Both the position numbers and the translations under genes were made by a program. The notes below the pieces were generated by a model, which had not been told where the DNA came from, searched no databases, and saw only the letters and a list, made by a program, of their open reading frames with translations. Below, one piece after another: positions 17,041-25,434 of a stretch of DNA of 64,000 nt. Source of the stretch: Actinoalloteichus hymeniacidonis (GTDB lineage Bacteria > Actinomycetota > Actinomycetes > Mycobacteriales > Pseudonocardiaceae); the NCBI RefSeq assembly GCF_014203365.1, contig NZ_JACHIS010000001.1, forward strand, positions 6,138,001 through 6,202,000, written 5' to 3'. How positions within the stretch are numbered: the stretch's first letter is position 1; each line of letters begins with the position of its first letter.

Positions 17041-17074
17041 AGCGCCCCGCACTCGGGTCTGAGAGCGGGGCGCT
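17041..17074 (+). terminator. rho-independent terminator of tRNA-Ser
   Basis: AGCGCCCCGC (17041-17050) pairs with GCGGGGCGCT (17065-17074), followed by TGTTCTGTCTT, 14 bases after the tRNA. Confidence 0.8.
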
Positions 17075-17194
17075 TGTTCTGTCTTCGTGGCGACACCGTC
17101 GAGGCACGCTCGACGAGGCCCGACGCGAGTTCGTCATCGCCTGCGGGCCACAGGCGGCACGATCGAGGACCAATCTGGCTTTCGACAGCCGCAT

Positions 17195-17674
17195 TCAGCC
17201 GCGATCCCCGCCCAACCGTTGCGTCACCCTGGCGAATACCCGGCCCAGAATTGCCTGTTCCTCGACGTCGAGCAGATCGATCAGCAGCCTGCGAACCCCG
17301 TCCGCGTGGGTGGGCGCGGCACGCTCCAGCACCTCGGCCCCCCGCTCGGTCAGTACCGCGAACACGCCGCGACCGTCGCTGGGGCACTCGATCCGCTGCA
17401 CCAGCCCCGCATGCTGCAAGCGCGAGATCTGGTGCGAGACGCGGCTCTTGGACGAGGCGACCTCGGCGGCGAGTTCACTCATCCGCATTCGGCTGTCCGC
17501 CCGTTCGGCGAGCCGCACGAGGATCTCGTAATCGGCGAGCGCCAAGTCGTGCGCATCCTGTAGCTCTCGATGCAGGTGGTATTCCAGCAGAGAGCTGCCG
17601 ACGACATAGTTCCGCCAAGCCCGCATCTCATCGTCGTCGAGCCAGTTGGGTTCGACCCGCGTTCCAGCAGTCAC
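17195..17674 (-). CDS. MarR family transcriptional regulator
   Basis: A 159-residue winged-helix regulator of usual MarR length. MRMSELAAEVASSKSRVSHQ is the recognition helix region, ISRLQHAGLVQRIECPSDGRG leads into the wing, and FAVLTERGAEVLERA follows. Members bind phenolic or lipophilic ligands and repress nearby genes; no diverging partner is adjacent, so the target is unknown. The GTG start at 17674 sits 6 bases after TAGCCT, supporting a leaderless transcript and this start. Confidence 0.85.
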   Translation of the reverse strand: MTAGTRVEPNWLDDDEMRAWRNYVVGSSLLEYHLHRELQDAHDLALADYEILVRLAERADSRMRMSELAAEVASSKSRVSHQISRLQHAGLVQRIECPSDGRGVFAVLTERGAEVLERAAPTHADGVRRLLIDLLDVEEQAILGRVFARVTQRLGGDRG

Positions 17675-17680
17675 GACACC

Positions 17681-17686
17681 AGGCTA
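17681..17686 (-). promoter_or_regulatory. -10 element of a leaderless promoter (marR)
   Basis: TAGCCT, six bases, then GTG at 17674. The identical hexamer precedes the XRE-cupin gene at 44632. Confidence 0.45.
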
Positions 17687-17961
17687 TTGCTTTTCGGCCC
17701 ACTCCCGACGATCTTGATCGCCACACAGTGACCGTTTGATTACCGTCCGCACATGAATCACATCATGTCGAGGGTATGGGGCCCAACGAATGGAGCAGCA
17801 GCACCACGGTCATTCCCGCTGGCCATCGAGGTCGAACAAGCGTCAACCACCCCGGCGGGCCGCGAAGCGGAAAGCGCGCGTCCCGCGCCCGGTCCTTTGC
17901 AGTCCGAACCATGCCGGACCAGCGCGCTCAACCGATTCGGCAGCGCATCGGGGCCGGATAT

Positions 17962-17995
17962 CCCGTTGGTTGGGCCAACCGGCCCAACCAACGGG
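17962..17995. repeat. perfect 15-bp inverted repeat with 4-base loop
   Basis: CCCGTTGGTTGGGCC (17962-17976), loop AACC, GGCCCAACCAACGGG (17981-17995). It lies 104 bases past the 3' end of the secreted phosphodiesterase gene on the minus strand. Without a U tract it may be an actinobacterial terminator, or a remnant or binding site of another kind. Confidence 0.8.
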
Positions 17996-18098
17996 AGCGG
18001 GCACCCACCGTGATCAACTTCCACGCCCGGCGGGTGCTCGAGATCGCCCCGAAAGGTTCACTCTCCCGGCGTAAGGATTTCGTCGGCTAACCCGCCGT

Positions 18099-19379
18099 TC
18101 AGCGGCGCTTGCCGAACACGTCGACCCACACCAGGTGATGATCCGAAGCCGAATTGAGCCTGCTCAGCGCCGACTCCGGAATGGGCCAGAACACCCCGCT
18201 GCCCACCGGGATCAACTGTCGCGATGGCAGGACGTAGTCGACGCGGAGGTTGCCGGGGCTCTCGTCGTTGAAGTCCGCAGTGTCGAACCACGACAGACCT
18301 CGGTGCTCCCGATTGGCACCACCTTGATCCCAGGCCGCGCGGATCGCCCCGAGGCTGCCCGGCCAGGGATCGATCAGGGTTGGCGTGTTCAGCAACCGGG
18401 CGATGGCGCCCGGCTCGCCGTCGCCGTCCATCGGGTCGGCGTTCTGATCGCCCGCGATCACGAAGGCCGCGCCGTCGGCGAGACCGCCCCGGCCGCCCTG
18501 ATCGTCGTAGGCGTAATCCCCTCGACCGGGCGTGACGTAGTCGGCCCAGAAGCGGATCTCGTCATGGTTGCGCAGCCGGTTGCGCCCCTCGGGGCCGTCG
18601 AAGGCGGGCGGAGTCGGATGCGACACCAGGAAGTGCACCGGCTCGGACCCGATCCGAATCGGCAGGTCCCAGTGGGATTTCGAGGACAGCGGCAGCAGAT
18701 CGAGCGCCTCCGGCGAGTACCAGTCGGCGGGCTCGGGCGTGTCGACGTCGTCGGGCAGCAACGCGCCGGGCATGTCCTGCCAGCGGAAGTTCTGGAAGGT
18801 ACGCACGCCGTCGAGGTCGATGGGATGCCGGGAGAGGACCACCATGCCGTACTGGCCGGGGAACTCGCCGAAGCCCAGCGCGTCGTCCGGCCCGCCCACC
18901 TCGCCGTCTCGGTTGAGATCCAGGCCGCTGGGCACGCCGGTGTTGACCGGTGCGATGAAGGAGTACGGGTACTCGATCGGCCGGGCGCCCTGCTGGCTCA
19001 CCGACAGGTAGTTCTGCTGGAAGGCCGTGACAGCGGCACCGCCCTCGACGTGGTCGAACTCGTTGAGCAGCACCACATCCGGCCGGTTGCGTTGCAGGAC
19101 CTCGGCGATCTGCGCGGCCTGCGGGTCGTCCGGCGTGCTCAGGTCGGCGAGCAGGCCGCCCTCGGTCTGTCGGTTCAACGAGGCGTTGAACGTCGCGAAT
19201 CGTGTCGCACCGGGCAGTGCGGCGCGGGCCGCTCCATCGGCACCCATGGTGCTGATGTCCGGTCCGTCGGCAGGCGCCGTCGATGCCGTCGCGCCCGCCG
19301 GAACGCCTCCGATGCTGATGGCCACAGCACCGAGTATCGCCGCAACACCGATACCGGCGCGGTTGCTTCGAATACCCAC
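18099..19379 (-). CDS. secreted endonuclease/exonuclease/phosphatase family protein
   Basis: A 426-residue secreted metal-dependent hydrolase. The signal peptide is VAAILGAVAISIGGVPAGATA. The EEP-fold motifs are in order: TRFATFNASLNR, VLLNEFDH (metal-binding Glu), HFLVSHPTPP, GDQNADP (catalytic Asp/Asn), and SDHHLVWVDV (catalytic Asp-His) at the C-terminus. LDLNRDGEVGGPDDALG looks like a dockerin-like calcium loop insert. Substrate is unknown: nucleic acid, phosphoester or phospholipid are all possible. The GTG at 19379 has GGGGAG 8 bases upstream; the GTG at 19385 overlaps that site. The M28 peptidase gene lies upstream on the same strand, with a hairpin between. Confidence 0.82.
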   Translation of the reverse strand: MGIRSNRAGIGVAAILGAVAISIGGVPAGATASTAPADGPDISTMGADGAARAALPGATRFATFNASLNRQTEGGLLADLSTPDDPQAAQIAEVLQRNRPDVVLLNEFDHVEGGAAVTAFQQNYLSVSQQGARPIEYPYSFIAPVNTGVPSGLDLNRDGEVGGPDDALGFGEFPGQYGMVVLSRHPIDLDGVRTFQNFRWQDMPGALLPDDVDTPEPADWYSPEALDLLPLSSKSHWDLPIRIGSEPVHFLVSHPTPPAFDGPEGRNRLRNHDEIRFWADYVTPGRGDYAYDDQGGRGGLADGAAFVIAGDQNADPMDGDGEPGAIARLLNTPTLIDPWPGSLGAIRAAWDQGGANREHRGLSWFDTADFNDESPGNLRVDYVLPSRQLIPVGSGVFWPIPESALSRLNSASDHHLVWVDVFGKRR

Positions 19380-19516
19380 CGACACTCCCCAGTCGTTCGA
19401 GCCGCCCCGGGATCGCTCGATCTCGGGGTTTGGTCGGCACGACCCTGGCACAGGGACGCAACCCGGGAAAGGCATCCGGGTGAACGCGTGATGTCGGCGG
19501 CAGGCGCCGCCAGGTG

Positions 19517-19557
19517 GGTCCCGCGCCGCCTGCCGGAGCCGGTTGGGGCGCGGGACC
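19517..19557 (-). terminator. hairpin terminator of the M28 peptidase gene
   Basis: A perfect 11-base stem, GGTCCCGCGCC (19517-19527) and GGCGCGGGACC (19547-19557), begins 8 bases beyond the peptidase stop. It separates the two secreted-enzyme genes into independent transcripts. Confidence 0.6.
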
Positions 19558-19564
19558 AACTGAC

Positions 19565-21094
19565 TCAGCGGGTGGCGTCCTCGCCCTGGTGGGCTAGGGC
19601 GGCGGTGTCGGCCCGCAGGCCTGCGCGCATCGCGGCGCGGTCCTCCCGGGGCGGCACGCCGTTGACCGCCTCGGTGGTCTCGCCGTAGGCCGTGGTCACG
19701 TAGGCGACCGCCTTGGCGTTGCGTTCCAGGGCGACCCGATCGACGTTGCCCAGGTCATCGGCGGGCAGGTGGTAGCTGGCGTCGTAGGGCTCACCCGCGA
19801 CCCCGCCCCACTTGTCGGCCTGCTCCTGGGTCTTCACTCCCTCGGCGCCGGTGAACAGACCACCCGAGGGAATTCCGACGGCGATGAACTCGGCATAGTC
19901 CGAACGACCGCTGAAGTCGGAACCCTCGGTCTCCAGGCCACCGTCGGCGAAGTAGTCGACGAAGGCCTGCTCGATCTGCGCCGAGCCGTAGGGGCCGGGC
20001 GCCGAGAGGCCTTCCGAACCGTCGCCGTCCAACACGAAGTAACCCGCGTTCGGCGAGCCGATCATGTCGAAGTTCAGGTAGAGGGCGATGTCGAGCTGCT
20101 GCTCGAAGTCCAGCGACCTGACGTACTGCGTCGAGCCGTGCAGGCCGAGCTCCTCGGCACCCCACCAGGCGAAGCGCACCGCGTTGTCGATGTCGGGTGC
20201 GCCGCCGAGCTGCAACGCGGTCTCCAACAGACCCGCCGATCCGGTGCCGTTGTCGTTGATCCCGGCGTACACCGAGTCCAGGTGCGCCCCGGCGACCACG
20301 ACGTTGTCGGTCCGGCCGGTCCGCGTCTGCGCGATCACGTTGCGGCTGGAGTGCTCCTCGATGCCCGCGATCAACTCGAAGTCGACCTCGGCGCCATCCT
20401 GCGAGGTCAGGGCGTCGCCCGCCTCCTGGGTCACGCCACCGGTCGGAATTCGCGCCGCCGACGGGTCGCCCAGCGTCCCGTTCACCGAGCCCGCCTCGTT
20501 GTTGGCGATCAGCACCGCCGCCGCGCCCGCCTCGGATGCCAACCGCGCCTTCAATGCGAAGTCGCATTCGCCCCGGCGGATCAGCACGACGTCGCCATCG
20601 ACCTCGACCCCGGCGAAGTCCTCCGGCGTGCAGCCCAGCTCCGAACCCGCGGGCAGTACCGCCAGCGGCGCGGCCAGCCCACCCTCCGAGGTGCTCGGGC
20701 TGTAGGTCAACGCCTCGACCTCGATGGTCTCCCCCGCCACGGCCAACCGTTCCGTCTGGGCGACGAACAGCTCGTAGCTGAACTCCGGGGTGCTCACGTC
20801 GTAACCGGCGGCGCGCAGTCTGCCGACCACGTAGTCGATGCTGGCGTCATAGCCGGGGTCCCCGGCCGCCCGCGTCCCGCCGTGGGACTCGGCGATGCGC
20901 TGCAGCGCGATCAGGTGTCGGTTGACGCCGGTCAGATCGACGGCGTTGGCGACGTCCTGCGGGAGTGAGCCCACCGCGAGGGTGCCTGCCTGGTCGGATT
21001 CGTCGGCCACGGCGGGAGATACCACCATGCCGAGTCCGAGACAGGCGGCGAGAAGGGCGGCGGCGGGTCTGACGCCGCCTCTGGTGAACGACAT
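19565..21094 (-). CDS. secreted M28 family zinc aminopeptidase with PA domain
   Basis: A 509-residue exported peptidase. Signal peptide MSFTRGGVRPAAALLAACLG through PAVA. Residues about 110-240 form a protease-associated (PA) insert containing GCTPEDFAGVEVDGDVVLIRRG. Zinc and catalytic residues of M28 are visible in order: AGAHLDS (His/Asp), NDNGTGSAGLLE (bridging Asp), WWGAEELGL (Glu pair), NFDMIGS (Asp) and ASYHLPADD (His). It resembles Streptomyces-type leucine aminopeptidases. A GGGGG site precedes the ATG. It would release N-terminal residues from extracellular peptides. Confidence 0.9.
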   Translation of the reverse strand: MSFTRGGVRPAAALLAACLGLGMVVSPAVADESDQAGTLAVGSLPQDVANAVDLTGVNRHLIALQRIAESHGGTRAAGDPGYDASIDYVVGRLRAAGYDVSTPEFSYELFVAQTERLAVAGETIEVEALTYSPSTSEGGLAAPLAVLPAGSELGCTPEDFAGVEVDGDVVLIRRGECDFALKARLASEAGAAAVLIANNEAGSVNGTLGDPSAARIPTGGVTQEAGDALTSQDGAEVDFELIAGIEEHSSRNVIAQTRTGRTDNVVVAGAHLDSVYAGINDNGTGSAGLLETALQLGGAPDIDNAVRFAWWGAEELGLHGSTQYVRSLDFEQQLDIALYLNFDMIGSPNAGYFVLDGDGSEGLSAPGPYGSAQIEQAFVDYFADGGLETEGSDFSGRSDYAEFIAVGIPSGGLFTGAEGVKTQEQADKWGGVAGEPYDASYHLPADDLGNVDRVALERNAKAVAYVTTAYGETTEAVNGVPPREDRAAMRAGLRADTAALAHQGEDATR

Positions 21095-21418
21095 GGGCGA
21101 ATCCCCCTCAGTGTGCGACCAGCGCTGGTCTCTCCATCGAGTGCTGGTGGTGACGAACGGCGGTGGCGGCGCGGTGTCATGCCGGTGCGAGCACGGGCTC
21201 CGTTGCTACACACTGGGGACAGGATCGACCACCGATGGTCACCTTCGCCTGTTCCGCCGACGGCGTCAAGACTTCCACCAGCGGTGCACGGTTACCCGGA
21301 AACCTCCCGCAACCTGGGAATCTCCCACCATCGCGCAGCGCGGACCCGGCCGGGCTCGCAGGCTTTCGCGCGCGTGGACCACTGTGCTGACAACGTCGAC
21401 GCGGGCTAGCGTTGGGGA
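21095..21418. other. divergent intergenic region
   Basis: No gene seen; it holds the promoters of the M28 peptidase (minus) and the quinone oxidoreductase (plus). Confidence 0.5.
21407..21412 (+). promoter_or_regulatory. -10 element of a leaderless promoter (quinone oxidoreductase)
   Basis: TAGCGT, six bases, then ATG at 21419. The GGGGA just before the ATG is too close to act as a normal ribosome site. Confidence 0.45.
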
Positions 21419-22405
21419 ATGCGCGCGATCATCGTCCGTGAACCCGGCGGCCCGGAAGCACTGGAATGGGTCGAGCAACCAGCGCCCCGACCCGCCCCCG
21501 GCGAGGTGGTGATCGACGTGGTGGCCAGCGCGGTCAACCGCGCGGATCTCATTCAGCGACAGGGCTTCTACGACCCGCCACCCGGTGCCACGCCCGTCCT
21601 CGGCCTGGAGTGCTCCGGTGTGATCAGCGCACTCGGGGAGAACGTCACCGACTGGCACATCGGCGACGAGGTCTGCGCGCTACTCGCGGGCGGCGGCTAT
21701 GCCGAGCAGGTGGCCGTCCCGGCCGAGCAGGTCCTACCGGTGCCCGCAGGCGTCGACCTGGTCACCTCGGCAGCGCTGCCGGAGGTCGCGTGCACGGTGT
21801 GGTCCAACGTGGTCGGCGCGGCCCGGCTGACCGCCGACGAGGTGCTGCTGGTGCATGGCGGCGGCAGTGGCATCGGCACGTTCGCCATCCAGCTGGGCAA
21901 GGCGCTGGGTGCCACGGTCGCGGTGACGGCGGGGTCGGCCGATCGGCTTGCGCGCTGCCGTGAGCTCGGTGCCGACATCACGGTCGATTACCGCTTGGAG
22001 GACTTCGTCGCCGAGGTCCGCACGGCGACCGAGGGCCGTGGTGCCGATGTCATCTTGGACAACATGGGTGCCAAGTACCTGAGCCGCAACGTCGAGGTAC
22101 TCGCCGAGGACGGCCGTCTCATGATCATCGGCATGCAGGGCGGCCGGACCGCGGAGCTGAACATCGGCGCGCTGCTTCCCAAGCGCGCCAGCATCAGCGC
22201 GATCGGACTACGCGGCAGGCCCATCGCCGGGCCGAGCGGCAAGGCGGTCATCGTCGCCGAGGTGATCGAGAAGCTGTGGCCGATGATCGAGGACGGGCGT
22301 ATCCGACCGGTGGTACACGACCGGATCCCGCTGGCCGAGGCGGCAAGGGCACACGAACAACTCGAGGTGGGCGGGGTGTTCGGCAAGCTGCTGCTGGTCC
22401 GGTGA
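21419..22405 (+). CDS. NAD(P)H quinone oxidoreductase (zinc-independent MDR family)
   Basis: A 328-residue medium-chain reductase of the PIG3/QOR type. The N-terminal MRAIIVREPGGPEALEWVEQ, AVNRADLIQRQGFYDPPPGA and LGLECSGVI place it in that group; the nucleotide-binding loop is LLVHGGGSGIGTFAIQLGKALGA. No structural or catalytic zinc Cys set is seen. It reduces quinones or enones with NADPH. The gene order oxidoreductase, class V aminotransferase homologue, bpa, galactan exporter recalls Rv3777-Rv3783 of M. tuberculosis. Confidence 0.88.
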   Translation: MRAIIVREPGGPEALEWVEQPAPRPAPGEVVIDVVASAVNRADLIQRQGFYDPPPGATPVLGLECSGVISALGENVTDWHIGDEVCALLAGGGYAEQVAVPAEQVLPVPAGVDLVTSAALPEVACTVWSNVVGAARLTADEVLLVHGGGSGIGTFAIQLGKALGATVAVTAGSADRLARCRELGADITVDYRLEDFVAEVRTATEGRGADVILDNMGAKYLSRNVEVLAEDGRLMIIGMQGGRTAELNIGALLPKRASISAIGLRGRPIAGPSGKAVIVAEVIEKLWPMIEDGRIRPVVHDRIPLAEAARAHEQLEVGGVFGKLLLVR

Positions 22406-22419
22406 GCAGCGGCGCTGCT

Positions 22420-23241
22420 TCAGATCCGCACGGTCGCCGTGGCCAGTCTGGCCGTCTCGTCGTGGTGAAAACGCAGGCCGAACTCCCGGGCCCATCTGTC
22501 GAGGACGGCCTGCTCACTCACCCGGTCCGCATCGGCGACCAACACCGTCGCCCCCGGCGACAGGGCGCCTCGAAAGACCGGCATCGCCGGATACCGCGAC
22601 AGGTCCGGCCGCTGTTGTCGACTCGCACTGGGCGGGCCATCCACCAATAAGAGGTCCACCAGGCCGTTGCGCTCCACGAAGTTCGTCACCATCTCGAAGA
22701 CCACCGACGGCTCGTACCAGTGCAGTCCGCTCAACGCGGCCGGGTGCGCGGCCAACGGGGCATGCACCACCCGCGCCACCTCCGAGAGCCGCTCCCGACG
22801 GAGTTGGCTGGTGGCGAACGCCGCGGCCCGCTCGTCGTGTTCCAGGGCGAGAAGCCTGCCGAATCCGCGCCTGCTCAACAATCGGGCCAGCAACACCGAG
22901 GAAGCGCCGCTCCCGCACTGCACGATGACACTGCGATCCCCGATCAGGACCTCGTCCAGGAATGCGACGATCCCGCTGGGGCTCAATGATTCGGGCGGAA
23001 AAGGAAGGTAATCGCTCAACAACGGGGCGAGGCGTTGCCAGGCGGCGAGATCGGCGACGGCATGTTGCAACGAGCCGTCCACCCAGCACCATCCCGTCCT
23101 CGCGCACCCCGCTCCCAGCGGTCGGCGTCGTCGAATCCGACCCTGCCATTCAAGCGCACCACCTGCGGTGGCGACCATCACCCGACAAGGGATTCCGACA
23201 GAAGGATCAACCTCTGCGGAAACGTCGGGCGAAAAGCGCAC
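22420..23241 (-). CDS. class I SAM-dependent methyltransferase-like protein
   Basis: Up to 273 residues. A Rossmann-like core is visible: VIVQCGSGASSVLLARLLSRRG (motif I, with G-S-G replacing G-x-G-x-G), LLALEHDERAAAFA (acidic residue binding the ribose), VDLLLVDGPPS (motif IV) and GATVLVADADRVSE. The layout is that of O-methyltransferase-like proteins, but no substrate can be named. The start is uncertain: GTG at 23241, GTG/ATG at about 23180, or an internal GTG near residue 54 just before the predicted helical lead-in. It converges on the quinone oxidoreductase gene with 14 bases between. Confidence 0.65.
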   Translation of the reverse strand: MRFSPDVSAEVDPSVGIPCRVMVATAGGALEWQGRIRRRRPLGAGCARTGWCWVDGSLQHAVADLAAWQRLAPLLSDYLPFPPESLSPSGIVAFLDEVLIGDRSVIVQCGSGASSVLLARLLSRRGFGRLLALEHDERAAAFATSQLRRERLSEVARVVHAPLAAHPAALSGLHWYEPSVVFEMVTNFVERNGLVDLLLVDGPPSASRQQRPDLSRYPAMPVFRGALSPGATVLVADADRVSEQAVLDRWAREFGLRFHHDETARLATATVRI

Positions 23242-23281
23242 TCAGCGGAATCGAATCCGACGAGGAATGGACCCGGACGGC

Positions 23282-24481
23282 TCAATCCAGCTCGGCGACC
23301 GCTGCGAGTAGTCGATCCACCTCGTCGGCCTTGCTGTAGTGGGCGAGCCCGATGCGCACCGCGCCGCCCACCTCCCCGACCCCGAGCACCGCGAACACCC
23401 CATGGGTTCCCGGGTCCTCGAAGGCACAGACGCCGCGTTCGCGGAGATGGTCGACGACATCGCAGGCCTTGATGCCGTTCACCGTGAAGGCCATCGCGGG
23501 GACCCGGCGCATCGCATCGCCGATCAGCACCACCTTCGGCAGCGCGCGTAGCCCCGTGGTCAAGCTGGCCAGCAGACCCGCCTGGTACGCCTTGACCGAA
23601 CCGAGCGAGGTCAGCACGCGTTCCCGACGTGGTCCCTTCGCCGCGTCGTCGAGACCGGCCAGGTAATCGACCGAGCCGATCAGACCGGCGAGCAGCGGAT
23701 AGGCATGCGGCCCCAGCTCCAGACGTTCCGGTCCCTTCGCGGTGGGTTCCAGCGACACCGACGGCCACCGGTCCAACAGCGCGGGGTCGCGGAACACCAG
23801 GGCACCGACCGGTGGGCCGCCCCAGGAGGTCGCCGACACCGCGACGACGTCGGCGCCCATCGCGGTGATGTCCAGGGGCAGGAATGGCGCGGCGTAGGAG
23901 GCGTCGACCACCACCAGCGCATCGACCGCCGCAGCGAGTTCGGCGATCTGGCGGACGTCGGGTCGGGTGCCGACCGCCCCCGAGGCCGCCGTCACCGCCA
24001 CCACCTGGGTCCGCTCGCCGATCAGGTCGCGGTACTGCCATTCCGGCAGTTCACAGGTCTCGATGTCGACCTCGGCCCACCGAACGGCGGCGCCGCTGCG
24101 TTGGGCCGCGCGACGCCACGGCGCGACGTTGGCCGGGTGATCCAAGCGGGAGACGATCACCTCGTCGCCGAGCACCCAGGTGTCCGAGACGACCTCGGCG
24201 AGACGTTGCAACAGCACGGCCGCGCTCGGGCCGAGGACGACGCCCGCCGGTTTGGCCCCCACCAGGTCGGCGATCGATCTGCGGGCCGCGTCCAGGATCG
24301 CCGCCGCGCGTTGTGATGCGGGGAACAACCCGCCCGGACCCGAGACCGGGGCGCGTAAGGCGGTCGCGACCGCGGTGGCCACCTGCTCGGGCACCTGCAT
24401 GCCCGCCGGGGCATCGAGATGGACCCAGCCATCGCCCAGCGCGGGGAACAACCCACGTACCCGTGCGACGTCGAACGCCAT
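23282..24481 (-). CDS. class V aminotransferase homologue lacking the PLP lysine
   Basis: A 399-residue protein of the cysteine-desulfurase-like branch of class V aminotransferases (VHLDAPAGMQVPEQV start; LDHPANVAPWRRAAQ; VVVDASYAAPFLPLDI; EDPGTHGVFAVLGVG). The PLP-binding segment, normally S-x-x-K-x-x-G-P-x-x-G, reads SATSWGGPPVG: the lysine position is serine (TCC), clearly read in the DNA. The cofactor Asp is kept. It is therefore probably not a PLP transaminase or desulfurase. TACGGT lies 6 bases before the ATG, suggesting leaderless expression. Position matches Rv3778c, next to the galactan export genes. Confidence 0.8.
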   Translation of the reverse strand: MAFDVARVRGLFPALGDGWVHLDAPAGMQVPEQVATAVATALRAPVSGPGGLFPASQRAAAILDAARRSIADLVGAKPAGVVLGPSAAVLLQRLAEVVSDTWVLGDEVIVSRLDHPANVAPWRRAAQRSGAAVRWAEVDIETCELPEWQYRDLIGERTQVVAVTAASGAVGTRPDVRQIAELAAAVDALVVVDASYAAPFLPLDITAMGADVVAVSATSWGGPPVGALVFRDPALLDRWPSVSLEPTAKGPERLELGPHAYPLLAGLIGSVDYLAGLDDAAKGPRRERVLTSLGSVKAYQAGLLASLTTGLRALPKVVLIGDAMRRVPAMAFTVNGIKACDVVDHLRERGVCAFEDPGTHGVFAVLGVGEVGGAVRIGLAHYSKADEVDRLLAAVAELD

Positions 24482-24487
24482 ACGAAC

Positions 24488-24493
24488 ACCGTA
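24488..24493 (-). promoter_or_regulatory. -10 element of a leaderless promoter (class V homologue)
   Basis: TACGGT, six bases, then ATG at 24481. The same hexamer precedes the response-regulator gene at 53277. Confidence 0.45.
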
Positions 24494-24717
24494 CGTACCC
24501 CGTCACTCACACCTTTCGCGCGGGTCAGGACGGGTTCGCGGTCGGATGCCCTGGATCAACCCCTCCGCCGATCCGCCACGAACCCGTCATCCCATCCGCG
24601 CCCGCACGACGGCAGGTGACCGGCGACGAAGGTGAAATGCCTGGCGACAGCGATAATCACCGCAGGTAGAGGAGGCCTAGTGCATCGCTGGTGTGCAAAC
24701 GGGTCCAGGATGGGGAT

Positions 24718-25305
24718 ATGAGTCGCGAGAGGGACAACGGACAGGACCACCCCGACCAGGTCGGAGCCGACCGGCGGCACCGGGTCGTCCTCATCGGCGA
24801 TGACGGGGTACCGCTGGCCACCGGGGACCCCAGCGATGCCGAGGCGGATGAATTCGGTGCGGCAGGCGGCGAACAGATCACCGATCTGGTCGAGCAACCC
24901 GCGAAGGTGATGCGCATCGGAACCATGATCAAACAACTGTTGGAGGAGGTCAGGACCGCGCCGCTCGACGAGGCGAGCCGGAGCAGGCTTCGGGAGATCC
25001 ACGTTTCCTCCATCAAGGAACTGGAACAGGGCCTAGCACCGGAATTGGTGGCGGAACTGGACCGATTGTCGTTGCCCTTCGCGGAGGACTCGGTTCCATC
25101 CGATGCCGAGCTCCGCATTGCCCAGGCACAGCTCGTCGGCTGGTTGGAAGGGCTGTTCCACGGCATCCAAACCGCATTGTTCGCCCAACAGATGGCCGCT
25201 AGAGCGCAACTGGAGCAGATGCGTCGAGGTGCGCTACCGCCTGGAACGAAGGCCACCGAACCCGGCGAGTCCAGTCCGTTGCGCGGCATGGGGCAATACC
25301 TGTGA
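24718..25305 (+). CDS. bpa: bacterial proteasome activator Bpa (PafE)
   Basis: A 195-residue homologue of Rv3780. The helical core (MRIGTMIKQLLEEVRTAPLDE, then RLREIHVSSIKELEQGL and LVGWLEGLFHGIQTALFAQQ) forms the ring-shaped oligomer known for this family, and the C-terminal GQYL is the tail that docks into the 20S proteasome alpha-ring and opens its gate without ATP. The acidic N-terminal 50 residues are low-complexity. ATG at 24718. It lies directly before the galactan exporter, as in mycobacteria; a functional link to wall synthesis is not established. Confidence 0.93.
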   Translation: MSRERDNGQDHPDQVGADRRHRVVLIGDDGVPLATGDPSDAEADEFGAAGGEQITDLVEQPAKVMRIGTMIKQLLEEVRTAPLDEASRSRLREIHVSSIKELEQGLAPELVAELDRLSLPFAEDSVPSDAELRIAQAQLVGWLEGLFHGIQTALFAQQMAARAQLEQMRRGALPPGTKATEPGESSPLRGMGQYL

Positions 25306-25421
25306 GGACGACTCTCGGGTAAGCGACAACTCACGATGTGATTCGAGAAGAGTCATGGTGTGCTCCGACAGAGTGACGCGAGCGTGACCTACCGGCGACG
25401 AGTCACACACACCGTCGCCGG

Positions 25422-25427
25422 TACTCT
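25422..25427 (+). promoter_or_regulatory. -10 element of a leaderless promoter (wzm operon)
   Basis: TACTCT, seven bases, then GTG at 25435. This spacing is the main reason for choosing that start. Confidence 0.4.
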
Positions 25428-25434
25428 CTCTCCC

